Shown here in pieces: positions 25,796 to 36,120 of a stretch of 64,000 bases of DNA. The DNA lies in NCBI GenBank assembly GCA_003342895.1, contig PTFA01000028.1, positions 3,327,581-3,391,580 on the forward strand, given 5' to 3'. The position numbers were made by a program, and so were the translations under genes. Source of the stretch: Casuarius casuarius. Taxonomy: Eukaryota; Chordata; Aves; Casuariiformes; Casuariidae. The notes beneath the pieces were generated by a model. That model worked only from the letters and a program-made list of their open reading frames with translations. It had not been told where the DNA came from and searched no databases. Each line of letters opens with the position of its first letter. The stretch's first letter is position 1.

Positions 25796-28700
25796 ATTGC
25801 ACCGCTTTGTGCTATTGCTTTTGCTGTCTGTGAAGGCCAGCCACTGGGAAGGAGTCATTTGGGTTATATGGGTTATATACCAGACCCGGCACACTTCACC
25901 AAGGACTGCGTAGAGGCTCGGCTCATTCGCTAGACTTGTCCACTGCATTCATCCTGTTGATGCAATGCTGCATTCACTACATTGTTGTGCAGAATAAGCT
26001 CCTCATTATTAGTGCAGATCATGTACAAGTTAACCATGCAGTGGCATAGGCAGTATCTGATATTTGCACGTAATTGCTGTGACCTGATACTTGTGTAACT
26101 AGAGGATGAAAATGCTTTGCTTTATCTGAAGTGGATTTTCCATGTAATGACCATATAACTAAATTAGAGATGGATAAACTTGCTGAGATTTAATATGAGC
26201 TCATAGCAAAAAAATGCGTTTAAACAAACTTTATGTTCAGATAGGTCTTGACAACCGGTAAAAATGCTATTTCTCATTCTTTGCTAAGATATGATCTCAT
26301 TACACATGAACAATCACTGCAGCACATGCAGAAAATGGCATAAGAAAACCCCCTTTCTGATATTATCTCTGGTTGTCAAGTGTTAGATGCAAGTCTAATG
26401 AGCTTTGATCTAAGTGCCAACCAATTTAATTCTTCCTATTATTTTGGCTGAATAGGGATATTTATTAGGTTTCTTCACACGTGCTCACTGTGGCACAAAG
26501 GCAATGCATCATTCTTATGCCACAATAACAAAGCTGGGCCTCACTCAATCCACCAAAGACCAAAGCTCTGATTCTTGCTCAGCAGGAAAAACTCAGAATG
26601 TGTCGTTGCTCATAAAGCAGGTGTCCTGGGAGGGCCACACCTGAGGGTATTTGCGTAGGTGGTGTTCTGGTTCATGGAGAGGAAGAAACTTGCTGAGGCT
26701 ACCAGCATTGCTACCAGGAGTCTGGTTTTGTCCTGGTTGGGAGGAAGACGCAGTGAAACCCAACCTTGTCTTTGGATCGCATTTTTGTGTGAGTATGGGT
26801 CTAACACCTTAAGCAAGTCTGCTCTGTGATCCACGCTGCAGATTCATTACCTGTAGCAGCAGTTTCTGCTGCACTGTGATGTATACAGACCTCCCGCTGA
26901 CGGAAATGAAGGCAGGTGGAGCAATCCAAGCCCACAGGGAGGGAAGAGGAGGGGAGGAGACTGTTACCTGGAGCTTCCCGGGAGCCAGAAATGACTAGCG
27001 TACCCCAAGACCTTCTTTTGAGAGGTTAGAGAGGACCTCAGATTGGAACCTTCTGAACCACCCTAATAACTAAAGGGTCACAAACTCAGCTTCTGTCACG
27101 GGCCTCCTGAAATATTTGTGCCTCCTGGAAATTACTTGGTATCCGTAACCCACAACTATATGGGGATACCCCATGAGCAGGTTCATTGCTGCAATAAGAA
27201 TCTCGGAATAAAGCCCTTGGCAGCAAGCACAGTTTATAACTTTCACTCAACTGGCCTGTAATTTTGGTTTTGTAAAAGCAAGGCAGCTAAGAATCGCAGT
27301 CCAGGACACACAATATTAACAAACTGAACTTCCCCTACTTGAATCACTGCATTTTTGTTATTCTTCATAGAGCAATGTGATGTCTGAGGGATGGAATGCC
27401 AGCCCCAACCTTGAATCTCCCTGATTTTGTCAGCTTCTGTCAACTGTGTTTCCTTAACATTATTTCAAGATAATTTGGGTATTTAATTCCTTAGACTGCA
27501 AAATCCTGCTAGTCTAGCAGGGCATTTCCCAAGCCATTAGACACGTCCATGTGTAAGTTCATACCTATTTGATGTGCCAGCTACAATACACAAAGATAAA
27601 GGTTTATTGGAGACTTTTCAAATATATTCCATTAGTCAAATTCAAGGCAAAAAAATTCTCAGCCTGTCTCAAGTAGACTTTACAAACAGCACATACCATG
27701 CAGCATTGTTCTCTACCAGGTAGAAAATATCTGATATAAAAAAACTCATCAGCAAACCATGCAGTTACAGATATTTCTTCTCTACCCTGAAGAGAGAAAA
27801 AAGCAAACTCTTGGGATTTTCAGGACCAGCCCATCTCAGTTTACAATCTCTAGCCTCCACATTTTCACAGTATTTCATGAAGTTTTATCAGCACACTATG
27901 CCTTAATCAATCTGACCTTTAATAAGAGCCATAAAGCTAAAAGTCTGTGAAATTCTTCAACAATTTATCACCAAGAATCAAAGGAAAGAGACAGAATAAC
28001 AAATTGCAATAGGCCAAATATAGAGGAATCGGACCTTTTTTTCACCTGCAAAATTCCCCTGGAGGAGGCAGGTTAAAGAATTACACAGCCATTGAGGGGA
28101 AGCCACCATATCTTTCCGCATACCTAAGATCTTTCTAAGACCACAGACTAGACACCTTTTTAATATCCTAAGCCTGACAGCAGATCTAATGTCTTCAATA
28201 CAGAAATATTGTTAAAAAAAACCCTATGCAAAAAATAAAAGCAGAGGACTTTACAGCTTACTCATTAATTTTATGAGATATGTCACTTTCCAAAGATCAT
28301 TGCCTAGGGTTTTGTGTGGAGACAAGGAGGAGACTTAATTGTCTCTCATCCATCCTTATCAGACTGTAAGCAGAACTGCCAAGTTTTGGTCACTGAAAGG
28401 AGTCAGATTTGAAAAATGCACTCTCTGAGTGATGGTTCAAATTTTCCATTTAAATGTACTGTGAATCTTCAGAGTTTTATGTGAGACTGCTTCAGATTGC
28501 AGGAAACCGAAGCCAAAAGTGGGGAGACACACTGAAACTCAGTGAGACTTGGCAGTGCATTGACTCTGCTGGGGCAGGAACAAAGGCTCAGTGAACAGCA
28601 TATGCTATCTATTAAACTTTGTTCTTTGTGCGTGTAGACAGAGAGAGGGAGAGAGTGACAGAGGTAAGAAGTCCAGCTTTCTCTTAATTTCAGACAAAGC

Positions 28701-29136
28701 TTTTGCCCAGATTATCTGATAGCTAAAGGAGTCTGGAGAGAGCTAGACATTTTGGAGAATCATTTCACAGAACAAAGTTTTAATTTGGTGCTCTTTCTGC
28801 TTTGTAGGAAATATATTCATTGACCACAGTCTAAACAACTGCATTTAAGAGTACATGAAAGCAAGCCCTATTACAACAACTGTCTGCTTTGTTATTGATG
28901 AAGAAACCCCTTTTTTCCAGCTGGGAAATTTTTCTGTTGTTAGGAGACAGAAGATGTTTCTAATTAAGCAGTTCACCTGCATTCTGGAAATATATGGATA
29001 ATCTAAGTGGGAATGACAACGATTTCTCAGATCCTCTGAGGAAAACATAATGGATGAGTGAATTGCTGGAAGAAAGCCATTGAACTCAACAGTGCTATAG
29101 CCAAGGTGTGCCCAGCAACCATGGAGATTTGACCCA

Positions 29137-30030
29137 ATGCCCTCTTCTCAGGGACCAAAGGCCTCCAAGAGTCAAACAAAAGAGTTTAAGATATATGTGG
29201 AGAAAGCAAAAAGCAAGTACAGTTTTGAAAAGATGACCAAAAAGCCTGGTCTAGTAGGAGAAAATGGTAAAACCTTCTCCGATTTCAGTATCCTCAGGAT
29301 TTCACCCTTAGTTCCAGAGGTGAAGTGCTTAGACTGTACAGTAATGTGGCTGGCCTTGGCCTGCCTGATCAGTCCCTCAAAAACCTCCTTTCTTCACCTT
29401 TGTACCTTGCCCCCTGCCCCCTGGCTGCCTGAGAAGCCCCAAGGACACCAGTGTAGCTACAACGAAATCGGAGGAGTGGTTGATATATTAGATCGCTGTG
29501 CTGCCATTCAGAGGGACCTCGACAGGCTGGAGAAATGGGCCAACAGGAACATCATGAAATTCAACAAAGGGAAGAGTGAAGTCCAGCACCTAGGGACGAA
29601 TTACCCCAGGCACCAGTACAGACTGGGGGCCAATCAGCTGGAGAGCAGCTTGGCAGACAAGGAGCTGGGGGTCCTGGTGGACAAGAAGATGAATATGGGC
29701 CAGCAATGTGCTCTTGCAGCAAAGAAGGCCAACAGCCTCCTGGGGCTGCATGAGGAAGAGTGTTGCCAGCAGGTTGAGGGAGGTGATCCTTCCCCTCTAC
29801 TCAGCACTGGTGAGGCATATGTGGAATGCTGTGTCCAGTTCTGGGCTCCCCAGTACAGGAAGGATTTGGACACACTGGAAAGAGTCCAGCAGAGGGCCAC
29901 AGAAATGACTGAGGGACTGGAGCATCTGACGTATGAGGAGAGGTTGAGAGAGCTGGGACTCTTCAGCCTGGAGAAGAGAAGGCTCGGGGGGGATCATACC
30001 GAAGAAAATGAAGCCACACTCTCTCAGTAG
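29137..30030 (+). pseudogene. Open frame joining unique DNA to CR1 RT remnant
   Basis: This 297-codon frame is the longest in the window. It is not a host gene on present evidence. Codons 1 to about 107 are unique sequence with no recognised domain (lysine- and serine-rich at first, then a leucine- and cysteine-containing stretch). From about codon 108 it is the CR1 reverse-transcriptase C-terminus. The frame stays open because a 1-base gain near 29742-29745 is compensated by a 1-base loss near 29816-29821. About 25 codons between them are read out of the CR1 frame; the true CR1 frame for that part is visible in another frame at 29708-29908. It ends shortly after the 'EKRRL' region, where a deletion has removed part of the element. 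Translation is unproven. Confidence 0.7.
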
Positions 30031-30262
30031 TGCCCAGTGAAAGGACAAGAGGCAGGAAATTCCTTTTTAACATAAGAAAAAAAAATTTTACTCTAAGGGT
30101 AGTTGAACACTGGAACAGGTTGCCCAGAGAAGTTGTAGAGTCTTCATCCTTGGAGATATTCAAAACCTGACTGGACATGGTCCTGAGCAACCTGCTGTAG
30201 GTGACCCTGGTTTGAGCAAGGGATTGGACTAGATGATCTCCAGCCTCAGTGATTCTGTGAAC
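29455..30262 (+). mobile_element. CR1 LINE, 5'-truncated, 3' end complete
   Basis: This is a chicken-repeat-1 non-LTR retrotransposon. It starts within the C-terminal reverse-transcriptase region. Readable segments in order are the 'RDLDRLEKWANRNIMKFNKGK' type motif near 29515, 'KELGVLVDKK' near 29660, 'CVQFWAPQYRKDLDTLERVQ' near 29830, and 'LRELGLFSLEKRRL' near 29950. The 3' untranslated part follows (GGAACAGGTTGCCCAGAG near 30113, GGACTAGATGATCTCCAG near 30225), and the element ends in GTGATTCTGTGA. Compared with recalled consensus it has an extra G in the run at 29742-29745 and a missing base near 29816-29821. Short deletions after 29990 and in the 'aggtcccttccaac' segment are also apparent. 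It cannot move. Confidence 0.95.
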
Positions 30263-31984
30263 ACTTGCAGATTCAGTAGCTGCACCATGACACCCAGGGC
30301 ATCTCTGGGCTTGCAAAATTGGAGAGATCTATCTAGCTCTCATCCAAGAGCCCAAGGAACTGCCTCATGGATTTCTCTTGTAAAAGGCTGACATTTGGGA
30401 AAAGAGTTCTGCCAGGTGACAAGCTTGGTGGACCAGATATGTAGATGCCATCTATGCTATACTGAGATGAGTGGTAAATGGTGACAAATCATCCAGAGTG
30501 CTCAGAGAAGTACTGTTCCATTTCTCTGGCAACTTTTATGATTTTTGAAATATGATTTCCATAGTGGAGTGAAAATGAAACTTCTGACTGCATGTGCAGG
30601 TGGTCTGTGGCACCACTGGCTATCAGAGACACAGGAGATACAGGCACAGGAGATACCCCTTGACTCACAATGGAACCCTTCAGCCACTTCATTTAGAGTG
30701 AAACAATACATCTCAGGCAGATCAAGGACTTGGAATTTGGGTTTTCTACAGGCCAGAACAATACTCTGAAGAGCACAGGTAGAAAGCACGTCATCTGATT
30801 TTTTATAAATCTTCCAATCAGAAGTTTTATGGAAACACTTACCAAAATACCATTTTGTTGGGGGTAAAAAAGTTCCAATCAGTTCTAGTTAACATATAAC
30901 TGCATCTCAGAAAAGGAGATGATAAGATTGACAAGCAACTGTACAACTTCCTGTCTGGAGTAAGACAAAATATTCACATCATTTCCAGTTACTGAACAAA
31001 ATGACTTCACCAGCATGTCATCAAGAAATGCTTCTAGGTTTTTCATATAAACAAGTGCATGTAGTTTATACAAGGACGTCAGGCATGGTAAAGTGATCTT
31101 GAACAATTACTTGCTGTGCTACATCTGTTAGAAATTTTTGTCCTTACTCACACAGAAAAATCTGAGGATGCATCTCCACAGATGTCTGCTCTCAGTAGAG
31201 TACTTTAGCCCCCACAAAGCTCTACGCAGCCAAGTCTAGATAAGGCTACCACGCATCTCAGCTTCCCCAGACTTGGCTCCTTTTTCCATCCAGAACTGAT
31301 GTTTTTTCTAGGTTCTTCGTTGTCTGGTTGCATCAGAGGCCACCATAGAGCTGAAAATCTTGGAGGGATTGAACCTACTGCCTGTGCTGTATGGGTAGCC
31401 TCTCTGTCAGTCATTGCTCCAAGCAAAATATGCACATTAAGGCCAATGCCCCTTGGCATCACTGGACTCACCATGCACATCCACAGGTATTTCTGCCATA
31501 AAAATCCTAGATATAGCACCTTGGTACCTCATCTACTTGCAGTGCCTCAGTTACCCTGTTTACATACAGTTCAGGTCTTGCTGTTCCCCACCAGGAATAG
31601 CCTGCCCAGCAGGCAGAGTGGACATGGCTACCTTCAGCAGTGATGAAGGCCTACCCAAGGTATGTGGCCTATCCACTATGGTACCTTGCTTCAAAGTGTG
31701 CCCAAATTCTTCTCAGAAAAGATGTTCAAAAAGGATATTAAGAGTATAACCTGCCCATATGGGTACATTTCACTTCAGTTACTTAACACTATCAGTTTAT
31801 CGTTGGTCTATGCCTTGAATCACAAAGATTTAAGCCCCTTTATATTTCTTTCCTTTTCTAACAGAACCTAGCTGTTCCCATTGCTTGTATAGATGCCTAA
31901 CTCATCCATTATTCATTATATGAACAGTATTGTTTTATCAGTTTTAAATGTCTTGTTATTCAGTTTCATGTCTCCATGCTTTTA
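30263..31984. other. Non-coding stretch, nothing recognised
   Basis: No gene or transposon is recognised. There is one exact direct repeat of the 12-mer CACAGGAGATAC (30630-30641 and 30645-30656). Open frames of up to 114 codons at 31205-31750 on both strands overlap each other and show no domain. The right edge, from about 31900, may already belong to the old CR1 that follows. Confidence 0.55.
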
Positions 31985-32690
31985 TTTCATGAGAAAGGTT
32001 ACCTTCCTTACAGCATTAATTAGTTTGTATGCCTCTGTCATGCTGTCACTTATTTTCCTCTCTAATCTAAGCATCACTAAACTTTCCAGGCTCTCCTTGC
32101 ATAAAAGACATTTCCATTCCTCTAACCATTTTTATCACTTATTTCTCTGGGCTCTTACTATTTTTGCACTAATATTTTAAAGCTGGGTGACCAGGAATGA
32201 ACAGAGAGGACATGTCACTGGTTTATTTAATTATATTATATTATTTTCATTATTGTTTTCTATCCTTTTCCTGCTACATTCTAACAGTTTGCCAACACTT
32301 CTGATGCACACAGAGCAGATGGTTTGGCTAAGATGTCTGCTGTGACACTTTTTTTCTGTATGCCTCTGATTAATTTAGTGCCAAGAAATATGTCATTCTG
32401 ATTTTTCCTTCCAGCTTGCATTAATTTGCCTTCATCTGCTATGGATTTTGTCTGCCATAAAGCCACCTAGATTTCTCTACTCCAGCAGAAGTTCTTCAGA
32501 GACTTCTCTTACTTGGACTATCTTACCTATGTCCATGTCATTTCCAAATGTTACCTCATTACTGTGCCACTTGTTTTCCAGGATCATCCCTAGGAAGGTT
32601 CTTTTCCTATCTTGAAAATCAGAAATTTTGATCCTTTCTTCACACTGTTTCTTTGGAATTGTCTGAATTAGCAGGAACACTTGTTCCAGG
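31985..32690 (-). mobile_element. Ancient CR1/L3-like LINE, antisense
   Basis: Read on the + strand, the stretch follows the reverse complement of the old CR1 clade known from turtles, crocodilians and birds. Landmarks in order are a CCTCTGTCATGCTGTCACTTATT segment, CATTTCCATTCCTCTAACCA, GGGTGACCAGGAATGAACAGAG, TCTATCCTTTTCCTGC, and TTCATCTGCTATGGATTTTG. A final TTACCTCATTACTGTGCCACT portion corresponds to coding sequence in the reverse-transcriptase C-terminal half. Stops are frequent in every frame and indels are many. It is much older than the copies at 29.5 and 42.4 kb. The ends are approximate. Confidence 0.78.
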
Positions 32691-34849
32691 GCCACAGACA
32701 GAGTAACTTAGTGTGAGAGCCTTTTACCTAAAGGTAGAATGAGAGAGAAACAATAGCCAGCACAAATTCAGCAATTGTGATACATCGACAAACCTTATCT
32801 CACTTCAGCCCATGGATTTTTAGACGATGGTGCCAGTCTTCTACTGAGGGTGAGAATTTTTCCACCAACTTGGAACGGGGGGAAAATCTTTGTCCCCCAA
32901 CAGGAGGGAGAGACTGGAAACAACCTCACACAGGATTTTCTGAAAGGATGTCACTCTCAGAGACACAAAATCCACAGGACTGTTGTGAACATGGAAGCAT
33001 TAAATCTAAGGGCACTTATGTTTTGTAGTGTGAAGAAGAATCCTGGTATCAGAGAAACTTAGATATTGAGTGGCAGAGCTGCAGAAACAAGAGATGAACC
33101 TGCACATGGTGATAAGCAAGGGGCAGAGTGACGAGAGCGGCAGGGAGGCTGCCATTCACCTGTGCTTTAAAGGTCTAGCCAGGCGCAGCTCCCTTCTGAG
33201 ACTGCGTACTGGAGTTTCCCTACATTTCCTTGATTCCAGTTTGGCTAAACAATAAGTGATAGAACAACTTTGTCCATCCCAATATAAACAGTCCATCCTA
33301 CTGCCAGTGCTCTCTCCCTTAGTCTAAAAAGCGAGCAAGGAGGCAATCTCTAAGCAAGCTCACTCCTCATACAGCTCTTGCTCCAGCCGCCTGCATGCTC
33401 TTTTGCTCCTCTCTGTGCTCCCTGAATACTCACACTGGCCTTTCCCCCTGTCTCCCAAGAGCTCAGGTACCTCTCTGGGCAGGAACCTCTCTGTGTATTC
33501 CCAAACAGGGCTGGCAAGGAGCAAAGACACATGGCAACAGGGACAGGTAAGGAGCAAGTCTTGGTGCAGGTGTTGTAAGGAGCACATGTAAGGAGGGCAA
33601 CACAAGACTGACCTTTTTATTCCATGTGACAAGTAAAATATTCATTGCCATCCAGGCCTCCAGGATAACAGCCATCTTTAATGAAGTCCCAGTTAGGATT
33701 TTTCAAATTACACAACACCAACCTATTTCTGCCTGCAGAGTAAATAGTGAAACTCCTTTTGACTTTGCCAGAGCAAACTTGCCTATCACTGAACATTTTG
33801 AAAATCTACCTGTTGCATCTGTTATTGCTACAAGTGCAGTCACATCATTCCTTAATTCCTTCAAAGCTCTTGGATGTCTCTAGTCCCACTCTGGAGACTT
33901 CGCTGCTATTTAGCATAGCAGTTTCTTACATTTTACATTTTGACCTCTCGGATTCCAAAATATATTGTAATATCGTTACTTGAAAATAGCAGGTACTTCC
34001 CTGGTATATCAGTGACTGACTTTAGCAAATGTTTTATCAGAGCTAGAGTGAGAACAGAAAAATTGCGGTCTCCAAACACTGAGCTTGGTTGCCTCTGCAC
34101 AAAACTCTTTAGCATCTGGGAGCAAAATATGTCTCTGTGTGATCTGTTTCCCATTGTGGTTTTAAAGGTCTGCAACATTTTTACAGGCTCAAGGACCAAA
34201 GTAACTCAAGACTAAACTGCGTTGGCTCACCCTAGGCTAACCCCTATAAATGACAAACAAATCAGCATTTCACAGTCAGAAAACAACACGGAGCGTTCTA
34301 CAAAATCCCCAAGAAGTTTATTGCAGTGATGCTAACAATGCTAGACATTAAGGCAAGGAATTTCCTTTTTGCATTTCAAGAGAAAAAACACCCCAGCTGT
34401 TTCTCAGCGGATTCCCAGCCGAGTTGAAAAGGTCACTGACCCAGCCGTGATGTAACACCGAATACTGGAAACGGTGACTCCCCCACGCAGCGCTTCTCCA
34501 GAGCACCCTCCAGTGATAACTGTCACCCCACGAAGCAGCTATTTATCCAGTGCACACGTTGCACTAAAGCCTCACCTAAAGAGGGAGGCAAGGCTCTTTG
34601 CTCTTCTACTGCGTGAACTTGCTGCAGCAAAGATTTGTTAACTGGCTGGCAGGGATGGGAAAAAGCTGGTCCTGCAAATGATGTGCTTTACCTTTAAATA
34701 CTGAGAAATGTGAATGATTGAAGAGAAAATTGAAACTTAGCTTCCGTGCTCATTGCATAATCTATGGTGTGCTTGATCAGAAGCTGCCAGGGTAATAATT
34801 TCCTATTCCCAGCAAGACATCACAGTTGCTACATAGTCCAAACAAGCAA
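32691..34849. other. Non-coding stretch, nothing recognised
   Basis: No gene, RNA or known repeat is recognised. Overlapping open frames at 33350-33675 on both strands (60-90 codons) resemble no family. A CCTATAAATG TATA-like string occurs at about 34242, some 600 bases before the CpG island at 34850. The distance is too great to link them. Confidence 0.5.
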
Positions 34850-35110
34850 GGTACGAGCCGACGGCCGACGGCGCTTTGATGGTGTGCCTCACGCACTGGG
34901 ACATCCATGGCAGCCCTGCAAACGGCCGCGTGGACAAAAACCTGCATGCCAGCCGCCCTCTCCCCCCCAGAAACCCCAGGGCTCCCGGCCACCGCCAAGG
35001 CCACCGGAGGGAAGGCCGGGGGGCGGGTGGGCGGTGGGGCACTCCTGCTCAGCATGGCTTCGGTTTGCTTTTAGCTCTCCGAGCTCCCCTACCTGTGCTG
35101 CGGCGGAGTC
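34850..35110. promoter_or_regulatory. CpG island with G-quadruplex motif
   Basis: About 21 CpGs lie in some 260 bases (CCGACGGCCGACGG at the left edge, CCGGCCACCGCC in the middle). It is the first of a cluster of CpG-rich patches reaching to 36.12 kb. Open frames on both strands run through it without any domain. A promoter role is inferred from composition and from the clustering. No transcript start can be fixed from the sequence alone. Confidence 0.6.
35018..35039 (+). promoter_or_regulatory. G-quadruplex-forming motif
   Basis: Four G-runs of at least three (35018-35023, 35025-35027, 35029-35031, 35036-35039) are separated by loops of 1, 1 and 4 bases. This satisfies the classical G3+N1-7 pattern on the + strand. 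Such motifs are enriched near promoters, and this one sits inside a CpG island. Folding is predicted from the motif only. Confidence 0.75.
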
Positions 35111-35459
35111 TTCAGTCAGCCCTGAGTTAACGTGACTCGGACACAAAATTGTATGCCGGAGGGCACAGTGATGATGGCCCTGAATTTTTTTGGCCTCCTC
35201 TGAAAACCTGTAAGCATTCGTAAGAGCAGGCTGAGCTCCTAAGGGGATAGATCCCTTCTGTGGGGAAACACGGGGCATTTCTTAGGGGAAAGGAGAAACC
35301 TGAAGACAGAGTCATACGGAGATTTGAGGCCCAAACACACATCTTACCATGTGAAATACTTAAACTACGCATATTTTGCCCTCTTAGCTGGCTGCAGGCA
35401 CAAGACGAATTCCACTAGCTTAAAATTCTTTTACTGGGAGTTAAACTAATGTATTTTAC

Positions 35460-35770
35460 CTAGTGCTTAGCATGGGCCGAGAGCACGCGCATACACGCAC
35501 GGGCACACTCGGAGGCAGAGCCCGTTATCCCCTTTGCTGTGCAGAGCCTGGGCACAACAGAGGGATGGCCAGCGAGGGCCCCAACAGCAGAGGAAAGGTT
35601 TCCAGGCACCCGACACCGAATGTGGCCTGTGGAGACGTCCCCCCACCGGTGCGGGAGGTGGGAGGCAGGAGAGGCGGCAGAGCGAGCGCCGTGAGCCGAG
35701 GGGGCGGCAGGAGCAGGCCTACGCCGGCCTCGAAAAGGAAGCGCGTGCTGGCTTGGAGAAAAGCAGTCGT
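35460..35770. promoter_or_regulatory. CpG island
   Basis: About 24 CpGs lie in some 300 bases, with an ACGCGCATACACGCACGGGC stretch on the left and a purine-rich GGCGGCAGAGCGAGCGCC core on the right. It lies about 350 bases from the preceding island, with AT-rich sequence between. A smaller CpG-rich patch at 36040-36120 follows. The three together could be a single promoter region with an AT-rich interior. No exon is recognised. Confidence 0.6.
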
Positions 35771-36039
35771 CTGCAGTTGCATCTCCTTGTGTGTCAGGAA
35801 GCAAGAAAATCTGACTCTGTTGTTGACAGAATAAATATTTCCTGGCAGATTTCCTTTTTTCTTAGCATGTATTCATTTATATAACCTGCATGTTGAACAC
35901 TTAAATTACTGCACCCCTGCGTGGGCACCTAAAGGTGTGCAGGAGGCTCCTGGGGCCTGATGCGCGCAGTGTTTACAATGTCTAGATTCAAGCCATTCAA
36001 CCTTACCACATGCTTAACCTTAACTAGCTGCACGTGGTA

Positions 36040-36120
36040 GTACTCACTTCCGCAGCACTGGCCCCGCGTGCACCGAGGCGCAGAGGTTGTGGGGTGCGGT
36101 GGCAGGCGGGCGAGCATGCA
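36040..36120. promoter_or_regulatory. Small CpG-rich patch
   Basis: Eight CpGs lie within about 80 bases (CCCCGCGTGCACCGAGGCGC and GGCGGGCGAGC). It is too short for a standard CpG island, but it lies close to the two larger islands upstream. Confidence 0.4.

Larger units (their letters stand above)
20215..29454. other. Non-coding stretch with scattered old repeats
   Basis: No gene is recognised. The stretch contains two MIR-like relics (listed separately), a short CA microsatellite at 24158-24169, a purine-rich region around 25110-25600, and an exact tandem pair of GGGTTATAT (25861-25878). The purine-rich region may be an old LINE remnant, but I could not assign it. The hairpin at 25768-25795 is listed separately. 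The piece 21230-21420 is AT-rich, repeat-free and TAAT-rich, and is a plausible conserved non-coding element. The open frames in it show no domain. Confidence 0.55.

Noticed and set aside
33350..33675. Overlapping open frames on both strands
   Set aside because: They shadow each other, resemble no family and have no splice signals that fit.
34240..34255. TATA-box-like CCTATAAATG
   Set aside because: Single motif about 600 bases from the nearest CpG island with no initiator or exon. Expected by chance in AT-rich DNA.
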